From Sva-07 sp963707515 (lineage in GTDB: Bacteria > Actinomycetota > Acidimicrobiia > Acidimicrobiales > Ilumatobacteraceae), in the NCBI GenBank assembly GCA_963707515.1, contig CAVPQI010000001.1, positions 1 through 64,000 of the forward strand: DNA of 64,000 bases, read 5' to 3'. Both the position numbers and the translations under genes were made by a program. Positions 45,811 through 54,485 of this stretch are shown here, in pieces. The stretch's first letter is position 1, and each line of letters begins with the position of its first letter. Under the pieces are notes generated by a model. The model was not told the DNA's origin. It did no database searches and saw only the letters and a list, made by a program, of their open reading frames with translations.

Positions 45811-46910
45811 TGGTCGGCGCGCCACAGAACTATCTCGCCGTGATCAAGGTCGTCGGCGTCGGCGGGGGCGGCGTCAATGCCGTCAATCGGATGATCGACG
45901 CGGGGCTCAAGGGTGTCGAGTTCATCGCCGTCAACACCGACGCCCAGGCGCTGCTGATGAGCGACGCCGACGTCAAGCTCGACATCGGTCGCGACCTCAC
46001 CCGTGGGCTCGGGGCGGGGAGCGACCCCGAGGTCGGCCGCTCGGCCGCCGAGGCGCACCACGACGAGATCGAAGAGATGGTCCGCGGCGCCGACATGGTG
46101 TTCATCACCGCCGGCGAGGGTGGCGGTACCGGCACGGGGGCTGCGCCGGTCATCGCCGAGATCGCCCACGAAGCCGGGGCGCTGACGATCGGCGTCGTCA
46201 CCCGTCCGTTCTCGTTCGAGGGTCGGCGCCGGGCGGTGCAGGCCGACAACGGCGTGCAGAAGCTGAAGGAGAAGGTCGACACGCTGATCGTCATCCCGAA
46301 CGATCGGCTGCTCACCGTCGCCAACGACAAGACCAGCGTCCTCAACGCGTTCAAGATGGCCGACGAGGTGCTGTTGCAGGGTGTGTCCGGCATCACCGGG
46401 CTGATCACCACCCCGGGCCTGATCAACACCGACTTCGCCGACGTCAAGATGGTGCTCTCCAACGCCGGCTCGGCGCTGATGGGCATCGGCCAGGCGAGCG
46501 GCGACGATCGCGCCGTCACCGCTGCCAAAGCGGCGATCTCGAGCCCGTTGCTCGAGTCGGCGATCGACGGCGCTCGCGGCATCCTGCTCAACATCACCGG
46601 CCCGTCGGGCATGGGGTTGTTCGAGATGAACGCCGCCGCCGAGATCATCCACGGTGTCGCCCACCAGGACGCCAACATCATCTTCGGCACCGTCATCGAC
46701 GACGAGATGGGCGACGAGGTGCGGATCACCGTCATCGCCGCCGGTTTCGATCGCATCGACGAGCCGGCATCGCTGCGCGGGCTGCCGAGCAACGATCAGC
46801 CGCGGACCACGCCGACGCGGATCACCGAACTCTTCGCCAGCGACGACGAACCCGACCCGCTCGCCGATGACGACGACGACGAGTTCGACGTCCCCTCGTT
46901 CCTCAAGTAG
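45810..46910 (+). CDS. ftsZ: Cell division GTPase FtsZ
   Basis: The tubulin-like GTPase that forms the Z ring. The 366 aa protein contains VGVGGGGVNAVNRM, the tubulin signature GEGGGTGTGAAP, the T7-loop region NTDFADVKMVLSNAGSALMG, a short acidic linker and the conserved C-terminal peptide DDEFDVPSFLK, which binds SepF and other partners. GGAGGA sits eight bases before the ATG. The 176-base gap after ftsQ probably carries its own promoter, as in other actinobacteria. The frame is intact. Confidence 0.98.
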   Translation: MVGAPQNYLAVIKVVGVGGGGVNAVNRMIDAGLKGVEFIAVNTDAQALLMSDADVKLDIGRDLTRGLGAGSDPEVGRSAAEAHHDEIEEMVRGADMVFITAGEGGGTGTGAAPVIAEIAHEAGALTIGVVTRPFSFEGRRRAVQADNGVQKLKEKVDTLIVIPNDRLLTVANDKTSVLNAFKMADEVLLQGVSGITGLITTPGLINTDFADVKMVLSNAGSALMGIGQASGDDRAVTAAKAAISSPLLESAIDGARGILLNITGPSGMGLFEMNAAAEIIHGVAHQDANIIFGTVIDDEMGDEVRITVIAAGFDRIDEPASLRGLPSNDQPRTTPTRITELFASDDEPDPLADDDDDEFDVPSFLK

Positions 46911-46937
46911 GGGCCGCGCCGCGGCCGCGGGCTGGTC

Positions 46938-47633
46938 GTGAGCGAACCCCCGGTGGGGGTCGATGACGTTCGCGCCCGTTTGGTGGCGCTGCGACAGCGC
47001 TGCGAGGGCGTCGAGCGTCGCTTCACCCATCATGTCGACATCGTCGGCGTCACCAAGGGCCACGGCCCCTGGGCGATCGCCGCGGCCGTCGAGGCAGGAT
47101 GCGACGGGGTGGGGGAGAACTACGCCCAAGAGCTGCTCGCCAAGCGCGACGACATCGATCGGCTCGACCCGGTCGTTCACTTCATCGGCAGGCTGCAGCG
47201 CAACAAGGTGCGCCAGCTCGCCGGCATCGTCGACGTCTGGGCGTCGGTCGACCGCACGAGCCTGGTCGACGAGATCGCCCGCCGGGCGCCCGGCGCGACC
47301 GTGCTCGTGCAGGTCGACACCACCGGCGACCCGGCCAAGGGTGGCTGTGCCGTCGACGACGTCGCCGCGCTCGTCGACCACGCTCGCGCGGCCGGCCTCG
47401 CCGTCGACGGATTGATGACGGTCGGGCCGACCGATCAGCCGGCCGAGGCGGCGCGCCCCGGCTTCCGGACGGTGCGCGCGCTGACCGACGAACTGGCGCT
47501 GAGCACCTGCTCGATGGGCATGAGCGGCGACCTCACGGTCGCCCTCGAGGAGGGATCGACCCAGCTCCGCATCGGTACCGCGCTGTTCGGAGCACGCTTG
47601 CCCGTCCCCCGTGTACGGCGATCGCTGGACTAG
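46938..47633 (+). CDS. PLP homeostasis protein (YggS/YlmE family)
   Basis: A 231 aa PLP-binding protein with the alanine-racemase N-terminal barrel. PLP lysine in IVGVTKGHGPWA, GENYAQELLAKRDD, FIGRLQRNKVRQLA and STCSMGMSGDLTVALEEGSTQLRIG are family landmarks. In this family SMGMS(G/D)D binds phosphate. It balances free PLP and is regularly placed between ftsZ and sepF. In many actinobacteria a ylmD/pgeF gene lies between ftsZ and this gene; here only 27 bases separate them, so it is absent. Confidence 0.92.
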   Translation: MSEPPVGVDDVRARLVALRQRCEGVERRFTHHVDIVGVTKGHGPWAIAAAVEAGCDGVGENYAQELLAKRDDIDRLDPVVHFIGRLQRNKVRQLAGIVDVWASVDRTSLVDEIARRAPGATVLVQVDTTGDPAKGGCAVDDVAALVDHARAAGLAVDGLMTVGPTDQPAEAARPGFRTVRALTDELALSTCSMGMSGDLTVALEEGSTQLRIGTALFGARLPVPRVRRSLD

Positions 47634-47654
47634 CCTGCGGCGCAGGAGGATTGC

Positions 47655-48248
47655 ATGTCACTCTGGAAACGGACCATGGACTACCTGGGTCTTGGTCCCG
47701 ACGATGCCTACGACGATTACGACGACTACGACGAACCGCCACCGGCGCGTCGTGGTCGCGACGCGGACGCGCGCCCGTCGGGTGGCAACGGCGGTGGACA
47801 ACAACGAGGCGGCTGGGAGCCCGAACCCGAGCCCACCGTGCGCACCGTCTCGGCACGTCCGAGCTTCCCCTCGCGTGACTTCGACGCGTCACCGTCACGT
47901 CGCGCCGCCGCGGCTCCGTCGAACGGCCGCAGCGACGAATCCGGCGTCACCTTGCGCCCGACGTCCCCCGCACCCGCTCGCAGTGCCGCTGGAGGCTCCA
48001 TGGAACCACACACCGTTCGGCCCCGGCGCTTCGATCAGGCCCAAGAAGTGGCCGACAAGTTCAAAGACGGTCAGCCCGTCATCATGAACCTCGAAGGCAC
48101 CGAGCGCGAGATCGCCCGGCGTCTGATCGACTTCGCCAGCGGCATCTGCTACGCCCTCGACGGATCGATGGAGAAGGTGGCGACCGGCGTGTACCTGTTG
48201 AAGCCGCCGGTCCCGCGGCCGCAACGGCACGACGACTTCGAGCACTGA
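47655..48248 (+). CDS. sepF: FtsZ-anchoring protein SepF
   Basis: A 197 aa SepF. The N-terminal amphipathic helix MSLWKRTMDYLGLG anchors the Z ring to the membrane. A variable linker rich in Asp/Tyr/Pro/Arg follows, and the C-terminal SepF domain (VRPRRFDQAQEVADKF, VIMNLEGTEREIARRLIDFASG, GVYLL) binds the FtsZ C-terminus. A GGAGG precedes the ATG. In actinobacteria without FtsA or ZipA, SepF is the main FtsZ membrane anchor. The usual ylmG between sepF and divIVA is missing. Confidence 0.95.
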   Translation: MSLWKRTMDYLGLGPDDAYDDYDDYDEPPPARRGRDADARPSGGNGGGQQRGGWEPEPEPTVRTVSARPSFPSRDFDASPSRRAAAAPSNGRSDESGVTLRPTSPAPARSAAGGSMEPHTVRPRRFDQAQEVADKFKDGQPVIMNLEGTEREIARRLIDFASGICYALDGSMEKVATGVYLLKPPVPRPQRHDDFEH

Positions 48249-48277
48249 CGCTCCACCACCAGCAACAGGAGAATCGC

Positions 48278-49358
48278 ATGGACATGAATCCTCAGCGTGT
48301 GCGGAGTGCGGAGTTCAAGACCGTTCGCAAGGGGCTCGACCCCGACGAGGTCACGGCGTTCTTGAAAGACGTCGCCGACGAGTTGGAGCGAGCGCAGAAC
48401 CAGTCGACGGCGATGGAGGCCCGGGCGCGGGCTGCCGTGGCCCGGCTGCAAGAGATCGGCGACGGTCCGGCAGCGGCGCCCGCTGCCAAGCCCGTGGCGC
48501 CGGTCGAGGTATCGGCCGACGAGTCCGAGACGATCAGCCGCACGTTGTTGCTCGCCCAGCGCACCGCTGACCTGACGATCGCCGAGGCGAAGGCCGAGGC
48601 CGACCGCGTGTTGCGCTCGGCCAACGACGAAGCGGCGTCCACGCGTGACTCGACGCGCGAGATGGCCGCCCAGCTGCTCGAAGAGGCGCGCATCAAGGCC
48701 CGCCAGGCGGGCGATGCGGAACGCCTCGCCGTGGCCGGCGAGGTCGACGCGCTCGAAGGCCCGTCGCGACTTCCTCGAATCCGACGTCGAGCACCTCGAG
48801 CTGTTCCTCGTCGATCAGCGGACCCGCATCCGCGACGCCGCAACGGCGCTGCTCGACGTGACCGAGCGGGTGCCGGGCGGGCTCGGCGACGTCCGCCCGC
48901 CGCTGCTCTCGGCCGCCGCCGACGACAGTGGTATCAGCACCGGCACCGGCACCGGCACCGGCGGCAGCGGATTTCTCGGTGCTGCGACGACGGGCGACCG
49001 GGGACACACGTCGGCCGCCGCAGCCGTCGAGTCGACCGACGGCGGCGCACCGTCCGACGCGCCGCCGTCGGCCACCGAGCCCGACTCGCCCGGTGTCACG
49101 GCGTCCGACGACGACGCCGACAGCGGCCAACAGGACCCCATCGACGACCCGGTCGACGATCTCGTCATCCAGACCGACATCGCCGACGACGTCGACCTCG
49201 ACGGGCAACCCGATGCCGACGCCGACGTGTTGTGGGGCGACGAAGGCGACGAGGGCAACGACCGCGACGCGCCGACGCAGGCGATGCCGGTGGTCGACGC
49301 GGCCCGCAACGCCGACGACAGCGGCGGCTTCCGCTTCTCCTTCGACGACGACCGCTGA
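48278..49358 (+). CDS. divIVA: DivIVA/Wag31 polar growth protein (one frame break)
   Basis: A coiled-coil scaffold that marks curved membrane at poles and septa. The N-terminal lipid-binding DivIVA domain (VRSAEFKTVRKGLDPDEVTAFL) is followed by long coiled coils and an acidic Asp/Gly/Ser-rich tail with a GTGTGTG run. One base is extra near 48758; after it the frame continues as ARRDFLESDVEHLELFLVDQ. Corrected length is 359 aa. Starts at ATG 48278 and ATG 48284 are both possible. A 29-bp tandem duplication covers the stop region. Confidence 0.88.
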
Positions 49359-49408
49359 CGCCACGACCGCCACGCCACGACCGCTGACGCCACGCCCGCC
49401 ACGCCACG
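49351..49408 (+). repeat. 29-bp tandem duplication over the divIVA stop
   Basis: ACCGCTGACGCCACGACCGC... at 49351-49379 is repeated with one change at 49380-49408, so the CGC-TGA of divIVA appears twice. The remaining gap to ileS (to 49480) shows no hairpin and no clear promoter. Confidence 0.85.
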
Positions 49409-49480
49409 ACCGGGAGGGCAAACCGGCCGTCGGCGGCGAACCCCCGGTCGGCGCGTCCGGGCCGTCGGTAGCATCGTGGC

Positions 49481-52400
49481 GTGGCCTACCCAGACGTCGA
49501 TCCCCGGCCGAACTTCCCGCAGCTCGAGACGGACATCCTCGCCCGCTGGGACAAGGAGGACACGTTCCGCGCCTCCATCGACATCCGGCCCGCCGGTGAC
49601 GACGGCGACAACGAGTTCGTCTTCTACGACGGCCCGCCGTTCGCCAACGGGCTGCCGCACTACGGCCACCTGCTGACCGGCTTCGTCAAGGACGCCATCC
49701 CGCGCTACCAGACGATGCGCGGCAAGCGCGTCGAGCGTCGCTTCGGCTGGGACTGCCACGGCCTGCCTGCCGAGGTCAAGGCCGAACAGGAGCTCGGCAT
49801 CTCCGGGCATCCCGACATCACGGCGTTCGGCATCGACAAGTTCAACGACGCCTGCCGGGCCAGCGTGCTGCAGTACACCGCCGAGTGGCGCGACTACGTC
49901 ACCCGCCAGGCGCGCTGGGTCGACTTCGACAACGACTACAAGACGCTCGACCTCAGCTACATGGAGAGCGTCATGTGGGCGTTCAAGACGCTGTGGGACA
50001 AGGGCCTGATCTACGAGGGCTTCCGCGTCATCGCCTACTGCTGGCGGTGCGAGACGCCGCTGTCGAACATCGAGACGCGGATGGACGACGTCTACCGCGA
50101 CCGCCAGGACCCGGCGCTCACCGTCGCCTTCGAGCTGGAGACGGGGGAGCGGGCACTGGCGTGGACGACCACGCCGTGGACGCTGCCGTCGAACCTCGCC
50201 CTGGCCGTCGGTCCGGACATCGACTACGCCGTCGTCGAGCTCGACGGCGTCCGCTACGTGCTCGCCGAGGCGCTGCTCGGCAACTACGAGGCCGAGCTCG
50301 GCGAGGCCACCCGGGTCGGCACGCTGGCGGGCCGCGAGCTCGTCGGGCGCCGCTACCGCCCGCTGTTCGACTATTTCGCCGATGCCGCCAGATACGGCAC
50401 CGAGCACGCGTTCCAGGTGCTCGCTGCCGACTTCGTGTCGACCGAGGACGGCACCGGCATCGTCCACATGGCACCCGGCTTCGGCGAGGACGACCAGATC
50501 GTGTCGAACGCCGCCGGCATCCCGACGATCTGCCCGATGGACGAGCACGGGCGGTACACCGCCGAGGTCGCCGACTGGGTCGGCGAGCACGTCTTCGACG
50601 CCAACCCGGCGATCATCCGCGAGCTCAAGGCGCGCGGCGCCGTGTTGCGCCACGCCACCTACGACCACTCGTACCCGCACTGCTGGCGCTGCGACCCAGC
50701 CGCTCGTCTACCGCGCCATCTCGTCGTGGTTCGTCCAGGTGACCGCATTCCGCGACCGGATGGTCGAGCTCAACCAGCAGATCACGTGGGTCAGCCGGCG
50801 CACATCAAGGACGGCAGCTTCGGCAAGTGGCTGGAGAACGCCCGCGACTGGTCGATCAGCCGCAACCGCTTCTGGGGTTCGCCGATCCCGGTGTGGCAGT
50901 CCGACGACCCGACGTACCCACGCATCGACGTCTACGGCTCGCTGGCCGAGCTGGAGGCCGACTTCGGCGTGACCGTCAGCGACCTCCACCGACCCGAGGT
51001 CGACCACCTCGTGCGCCCCAACCCCGACGACCCGACCGGCAAGTCGATGATGCGCCGCGTCCCCGAGGTGCTCGACTGCTGGTTCGAGTCGGGCTCGATG
51101 CCGTTCGCCCAGGTCCACTACCCGTTCGAGAACACCGAATGGTTCGAGCACCACTTCCCGGGTGACTTCATCGTCGAGTACATCGGTCAGACGCGCGGCT
51201 GGTTCTACACGTTGCACGTGCTCGCCACCGCCCTGTTCGATCGCCCCGCGTTCTCCAACTGCGTCAGCCACGGGATCCTGCTCGGCGACGACGGTCACAA
51301 GATGTCGAAGAGGCTCGACAACTACCCGGACCCGATGGCGATGTTCGACCGGCACGGTGCCGACGCGATGCGCTGGTACCTGCTGTCGTCGTCGATCCTG
51401 CGCGGCGGCGACGGCATGGTCACCGAGGAGGGGATGCGCGACACCGTGCGCCAGGTGCTCCTCCCGTTGTGGAACTCGTGGTACTTCCTCACGCTGTACG
51501 CCAACGCCGCGGGTCACCAGGGAAGTTGGCGCACCGACTCGACGAACGTCCTCGACCGGTACGTGCTGGCCAAGACGCGCACGCTCGTCGACGCCGTCAC
51601 CGCCGACCTCGACGCCTACGACCTGTTCGCCGCCTGCCACGAGGTCCGTGACTTCCTCGACGTGCTGACCAACTGGTACGTGCGCCGCAGCCGCGACCGT
51701 TTCTGGGAGGGCGACCGCGACGCCATCGACACGCTGCACACGGTGCTGACCGTGTTGACGCGGGTGATGGCACCGATGCTGCCGATGGTCGCCGAGGAGA
51801 TCCACGTCGGGCTCACCGGCGGCACCGACTCCGCCGACACCGCCGACACCGCGCGCAGCGTGCACCTCACCGACTGGCCGTCGCCCGACGACCTCCCCGC
51901 CGCCGACGACCTCGTCGAGACGATGGACCTCGTCCGCGACGTCTGCTCGGCGACGCTGTCGGTGCGCAAGGCCCACGGGCGACGGGTCCGGCTCCCGCTG
52001 ACGACGCTCACCGTCGCCACGCCCGACGCCACCCGGCTCGCCGACTTCCTCGACGTCATCGCCGACGAGGTCAACGTGCGTGCCGTCGAGCTCACCGACG
52101 ACCTCGGCACGGTTGCCGAGGAGCGGCTGCAGCTCGTGCCGGCCAAGCTCGGACCGCGTCTGGGCAAGCAGGTCCAAGAGGTGATCAAGGCCCACAAGGC
52201 CGGCGATTGGACCGTCGCCGACGGCGTCGTCACCGTCGGCGGGGTCGAGCTCGCCGACGGCGAGTACACGCTCGAGCTGGTCGCCGCCGGCGATCGGGCG
52301 AGCTCGGGCCTCGGCGGACACACCGGTGTCGTCGCCCTCGACATCGAGGTGACCGAGGAGCTCGAGGTCGAGGGCCGCGCCCGCGACCTCGTCCGCCTCG

Positions 52401-52606
52401 TCCAGCAGGCCCGCCGCGACGCCGGGCTCGACGTCTCCGACCGCATCGCCCTGCACATCACGGCGACAGCGCCATGGATCGAGGCAGCCCGCGCCCACGC
52501 CGAGCTGGTCGCCGGCGAGACGTTGGCCACCGCCGTCGAGCTGACCGAGACCGCCGGTGGCCCCGACGACCAGCCGGCGATCGAGGTGACCCCTGTCGAA
52601 CGCTGA
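49481..52606 (+). CDS. ileS: Isoleucyl-tRNA synthetase (two frame breaks)
   Basis: Class I synthetase charging tRNA-Ile, with an editing domain. About 1,041 aa. The HIGH motif is in PPFANGLPHYGHLL, the CP1 editing domain includes AWTTTPWTLPSNLA, and the KMSKS motif is DGHKMSKRLDNYPDP. FGWDCHGLPAEVK and NARDWSISRNRFWGSPIP match the eukaryote-like/actinobacterial type. One base is extra near 50696 and two near 50793-50794. Between them the frame reads QPLVYRAISSWFVQV. Comparison with the known family pattern (ITWVP then HIKDG) favours two extra bases over one lost. The start is GTG. Confidence 0.93.
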   Translation: MAYPDVDPRPNFPQLETDILARWDKEDTFRASIDIRPAGDDGDNEFVFYDGPPFANGLPHYGHLLTGFVKDAIPRYQTMRGKRVERRFGWDCHGLPAEVKAEQELGISGHPDITAFGIDKFNDACRASVLQYTAEWRDYVTRQARWVDFDNDYKTLDLSYMESVMWAFKTLWDKGLIYEGFRVIAYCWRCETPLSNIETRMDDVYRDRQDPALTVAFELETGERALAWTTTPWTLPSNLALAVGPDIDYAVVELDGVRYVLAEALLGNYEAELGEATRVGTLAGRELVGRRYRPLFDYFADAARYGTEHAFQVLAADFVSTEDGTGIVHMAPGFGEDDQIVSNAAGIPTICPMDEHGRYTAEVADWVGEHVFDANPAIIRELKARGAVLRHATYDHSYPHCWRCDPAARLPRHLVVVRPGDRIPRPDGRAQPADHVGQPAHIKDGSFGKWLENARDWSISRNRFWGSPIPVWQSDDPTYPRIDVYGSLAELEADFGVTVSDLHRPEVDHLVRPNPDDPTGKSMMRRVPEVLDCWFESGSMPFAQVHYPFENTEWFEHHFPGDFIVEYIGQTRGWFYTLHVLATALFDRPAFSNCVSHGILLGDDGHKMSKRLDNYPDPMAMFDRHGADAMRWYLLSSSILRGGDGMVTEEGMRDTVRQVLLPLWNSWYFLTLYANAAGHQGSWRTDSTNVLDRYVLAKTRTLVDAVTADLDAYDLFAACHEVRDFLDVLTNWYVRRSRDRFWEGDRDAIDTLHTVLTVLTRVMAPMLPMVAEEIHVGLTGGTDSADTADTARSVHLTDWPSPDDLPAADDLVETMDLVRDVCSATLSVRKAHGRRVRLPLTTLTVATPDATRLADFLDVIADEVNVRAVELTDDLGTVAEERLQLVPAKLGPRLGKQVQEVIKAHKAGDWTVADGVVTVGGVELADGEYTLELVAAGDRASSGLGGHTGVVALDIEVTEELEVEGRARDLVRLVQQARRDAGLDVSDRIALHITATAPWIEAARAHAELVAGETLATAVELTETAGGPDDQPAIEVTPVER

Positions 52607-52651
52607 CCCGGTCCGGTAGAGTCCGGCGCTCACACCGCTCGGAGGACTGTT

Positions 52652-53840
52652 ATGGCAGCGACGAAGAAGAGTGCCGCGGGGACCGCCGCGGGGAAGCGTG
52701 CGCCCGCCAAGCGCACCGCAACCACGGCCTCGGTGTCATCCTCCTCCACCAAGTCCAGTGCCAAGCGAGCTGCTCCGGCCCGCACAGCTGCCACGAAAAC
52801 GACCACCGCCTCCAAGAAGGCCCCGACCAAGAACACCGCAACGAAGCGCACTGCAACCAAGAACGCCGCAACCAAGAACACCGCAACGAAGCGCACTGCA
52901 ACCAAGAACGCCGCAACGAAGAACGCCGCAACGAAGAACGGCGCCAAGGCGCCTGCCACCACCACGGCGGCAAAGCGAGCGGCAGCCGGCACGAAGTCGC
53001 CGGCCACGACGGCGGCGAAGAAGTCGCCGGCCAACAAGTCACCGGCCACGAAGACACCAGCCGACGAAGACACCAGCCACGAAGACACCAGCGACGAAGA
53101 CACCGGCCAACAAGACACCGGCGACCGGGCGATCCAGCGGGCGGACGCCACCGAACACCTCCACGACCACCTCCACGACCACCTCGACTGCCGCTCGGAA
53201 GGCGGCTCGCTCCACGACCCCGACCGCAAGACACGACCCCCCGACAAAGAACGTGACGACAAAGCAACCAGCCAAGAAGACCACCGCCCCGTCCACCACG
53301 GCCACCGCCGACGACGCGCCAACGGCGAACACGCCCGCCGCACGACCTGCCCGGAAGCCATCGTCGACCGCGGGAACGCCGTCGCTGCTGTCCAACGCGA
53401 CGTTCGAGCGCGTCGAGATCCCGCCGCCACGCGGGCACACCAAGGACGGCATCGCCTACACCAAGGACTTCGACGTCAAGTTCCTCAAGCAGCAGCGCGA
53501 CGAGCTGATCGCTCGCCGCAACTCCGAGCTCGCCCGGGCGACGCGCCTCGAGGACGAGGCGACGAGCCTCATCGAGGACGGCGAGATGGGCGACGTGCAG
53601 TTCGACGACGAGGGCGGTGAGGGCGACACGATGGTCGTCCAGCGCGACCTCGACCGCGTGCTGTCCACCCAGGCCCGCCAGACGATCCTCGAGATCGACG
53701 CCGCGCTCGCCCGGATCGAAGCCGGCACCTACGGCTACTCGGAGATCTCCGGACATCCCATCCCGCGTGAGCGGCTCGAGGCGATCCCGGAGACCACCGT
53801 CCTCGCCGCCGAGAAGGTCAGCGGCGTCGGTCCGCGCTGA
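52652..53840 (+). CDS. DksA/TraR-like protein with histone-H1-like tail and no zinc cysteines (one frame break)
   Basis: About 395 aa. Residues 1-220 are Ala/Lys/Thr/Pro-rich repeats (TKNTATKRTATKNAATK type) like histone H1 tails, suggesting nucleic-acid binding. The C-terminal 140 residues match the DksA/TraR coiled coil and end (KFLKQQRDELIARRNSE, LARIEAGTYGYSEISGHPIPRERLEAIPETT given in part). In classical DksA the fold is held by four cysteines; here those places read YSEIS and LAAE, so no zinc site remains. One base is extra near 53063 in the repetitive part. GGAGGA precedes the ATG. The gene between ileS and lspA is a conserved actinobacterial position. Confidence 0.82.
52829..52936 (+). 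repeat. 45-bp tandem repeat in the DksA-like tail
   Basis: Two near-identical 45-bp units (52829-52873 and 52874-52918), each encoding a KNTATKRTATKNAAT-like peptide, followed by partial copies. A further run of ACGAAGACACCAGCC-like units lies near 53045-53110, where the frame break sits. Confidence 0.85.
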
Positions 53841-53843
53841 ACG

Positions 53844-54485
53844 ATGCCCGCCCTTCGTGCTTGGCGGGTGCCCGTCGCGATCGCGTGTGCGGTCGTGCTC
53901 GTCGATCAACTGACCAAGCACTGGGCGGTCAACGAGCTGTCCGACCGGACGATCGAGGTCGTCTGGACGTTGCAGCTCAACCTGGCGTTCAACAACGGCA
54001 TGGCGTTCGGCCAGGGCACCGGCTTCGGGCCGCTGATCGGTGTCGTCGCCACGCTCGTCATCGTCTTCTTGCTGGTGTCGGTGCGCGACCAGACGAGCCG
54101 GCTGAGCACGGTCGGCATGGGCCTGCTGATCGGCGGCGCCGCCGGCAACCTGATCGACCGGTTGTTCCGCGGTGACGGGTTCCTCGACGGTGCCGTCGTC
54201 GACTTCGTCGACTTGCAGTGGTTCCCGATCTTCAACGTCGCCGACATCTGCGTCAACGTCGGCGCCGCATTGCTGATCCTCGGCAGCGTGCTCAGCGCCC
54301 GCCGCGCCCACGACCACGATGATCTCGACGACGACCGCGCCAGCCGCGCCGGCGACGTCGGCGACGTCGCCATCACCGGACGTGCGGGCGGCGAGGCCGT
54401 CACCGGACGGGCGGAGGGCGACGCCGTCACCGGACGGGCGGGCGGCGACGCGCCGTCGCAGACCATCGACGGGACCCAACCGTGA
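53844..54485 (+). CDS. lspA: Lipoprotein signal peptidase LspA with extended tail
   Basis: The membrane aspartyl protease that cleaves prolipoprotein signal peptides, such as that of the GerMN lipoprotein in this window. Four membrane helices and the catalytic aspartates are visible in GGAAGNLIDRLFRG and FPIFNVADICVNVG; VDQLTKHWA and NNGMAFG are further family motifs. The last 55 or so residues are a hydrophilic tail with three nine-residue repeats (VTGRAGGDA type) absent from typical LspA. It starts three bases after the DksA-like stop, and its stop overlaps rluD. Confidence 0.93.
   Translation: MPALRAWRVPVAIACAVVLVDQLTKHWAVNELSDRTIEVVWTLQLNLAFNNGMAFGQGTGFGPLIGVVATLVIVFLLVSVRDQTSRLSTVGMGLLIGGAAGNLIDRLFRGDGFLDGAVVDFVDLQWFPIFNVADICVNVGAALLILGSVLSARRAHDHDDLDDDRASRAGDVGDVAITGRAGGEAVTGRAEGDAVTGRAGGDAPSQTIDGTQP
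54372..54452 (+). repeat. 27-bp tandem repeat in the lspA tail
   Basis: Three in-frame units at 54372, 54399 and 54426, each starting (A/G)TCACCGGACG and encoding (I/V)TGRA-GG-D/E-A. The repeat expands only the non-conserved cytoplasmic tail. Confidence 0.88.
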
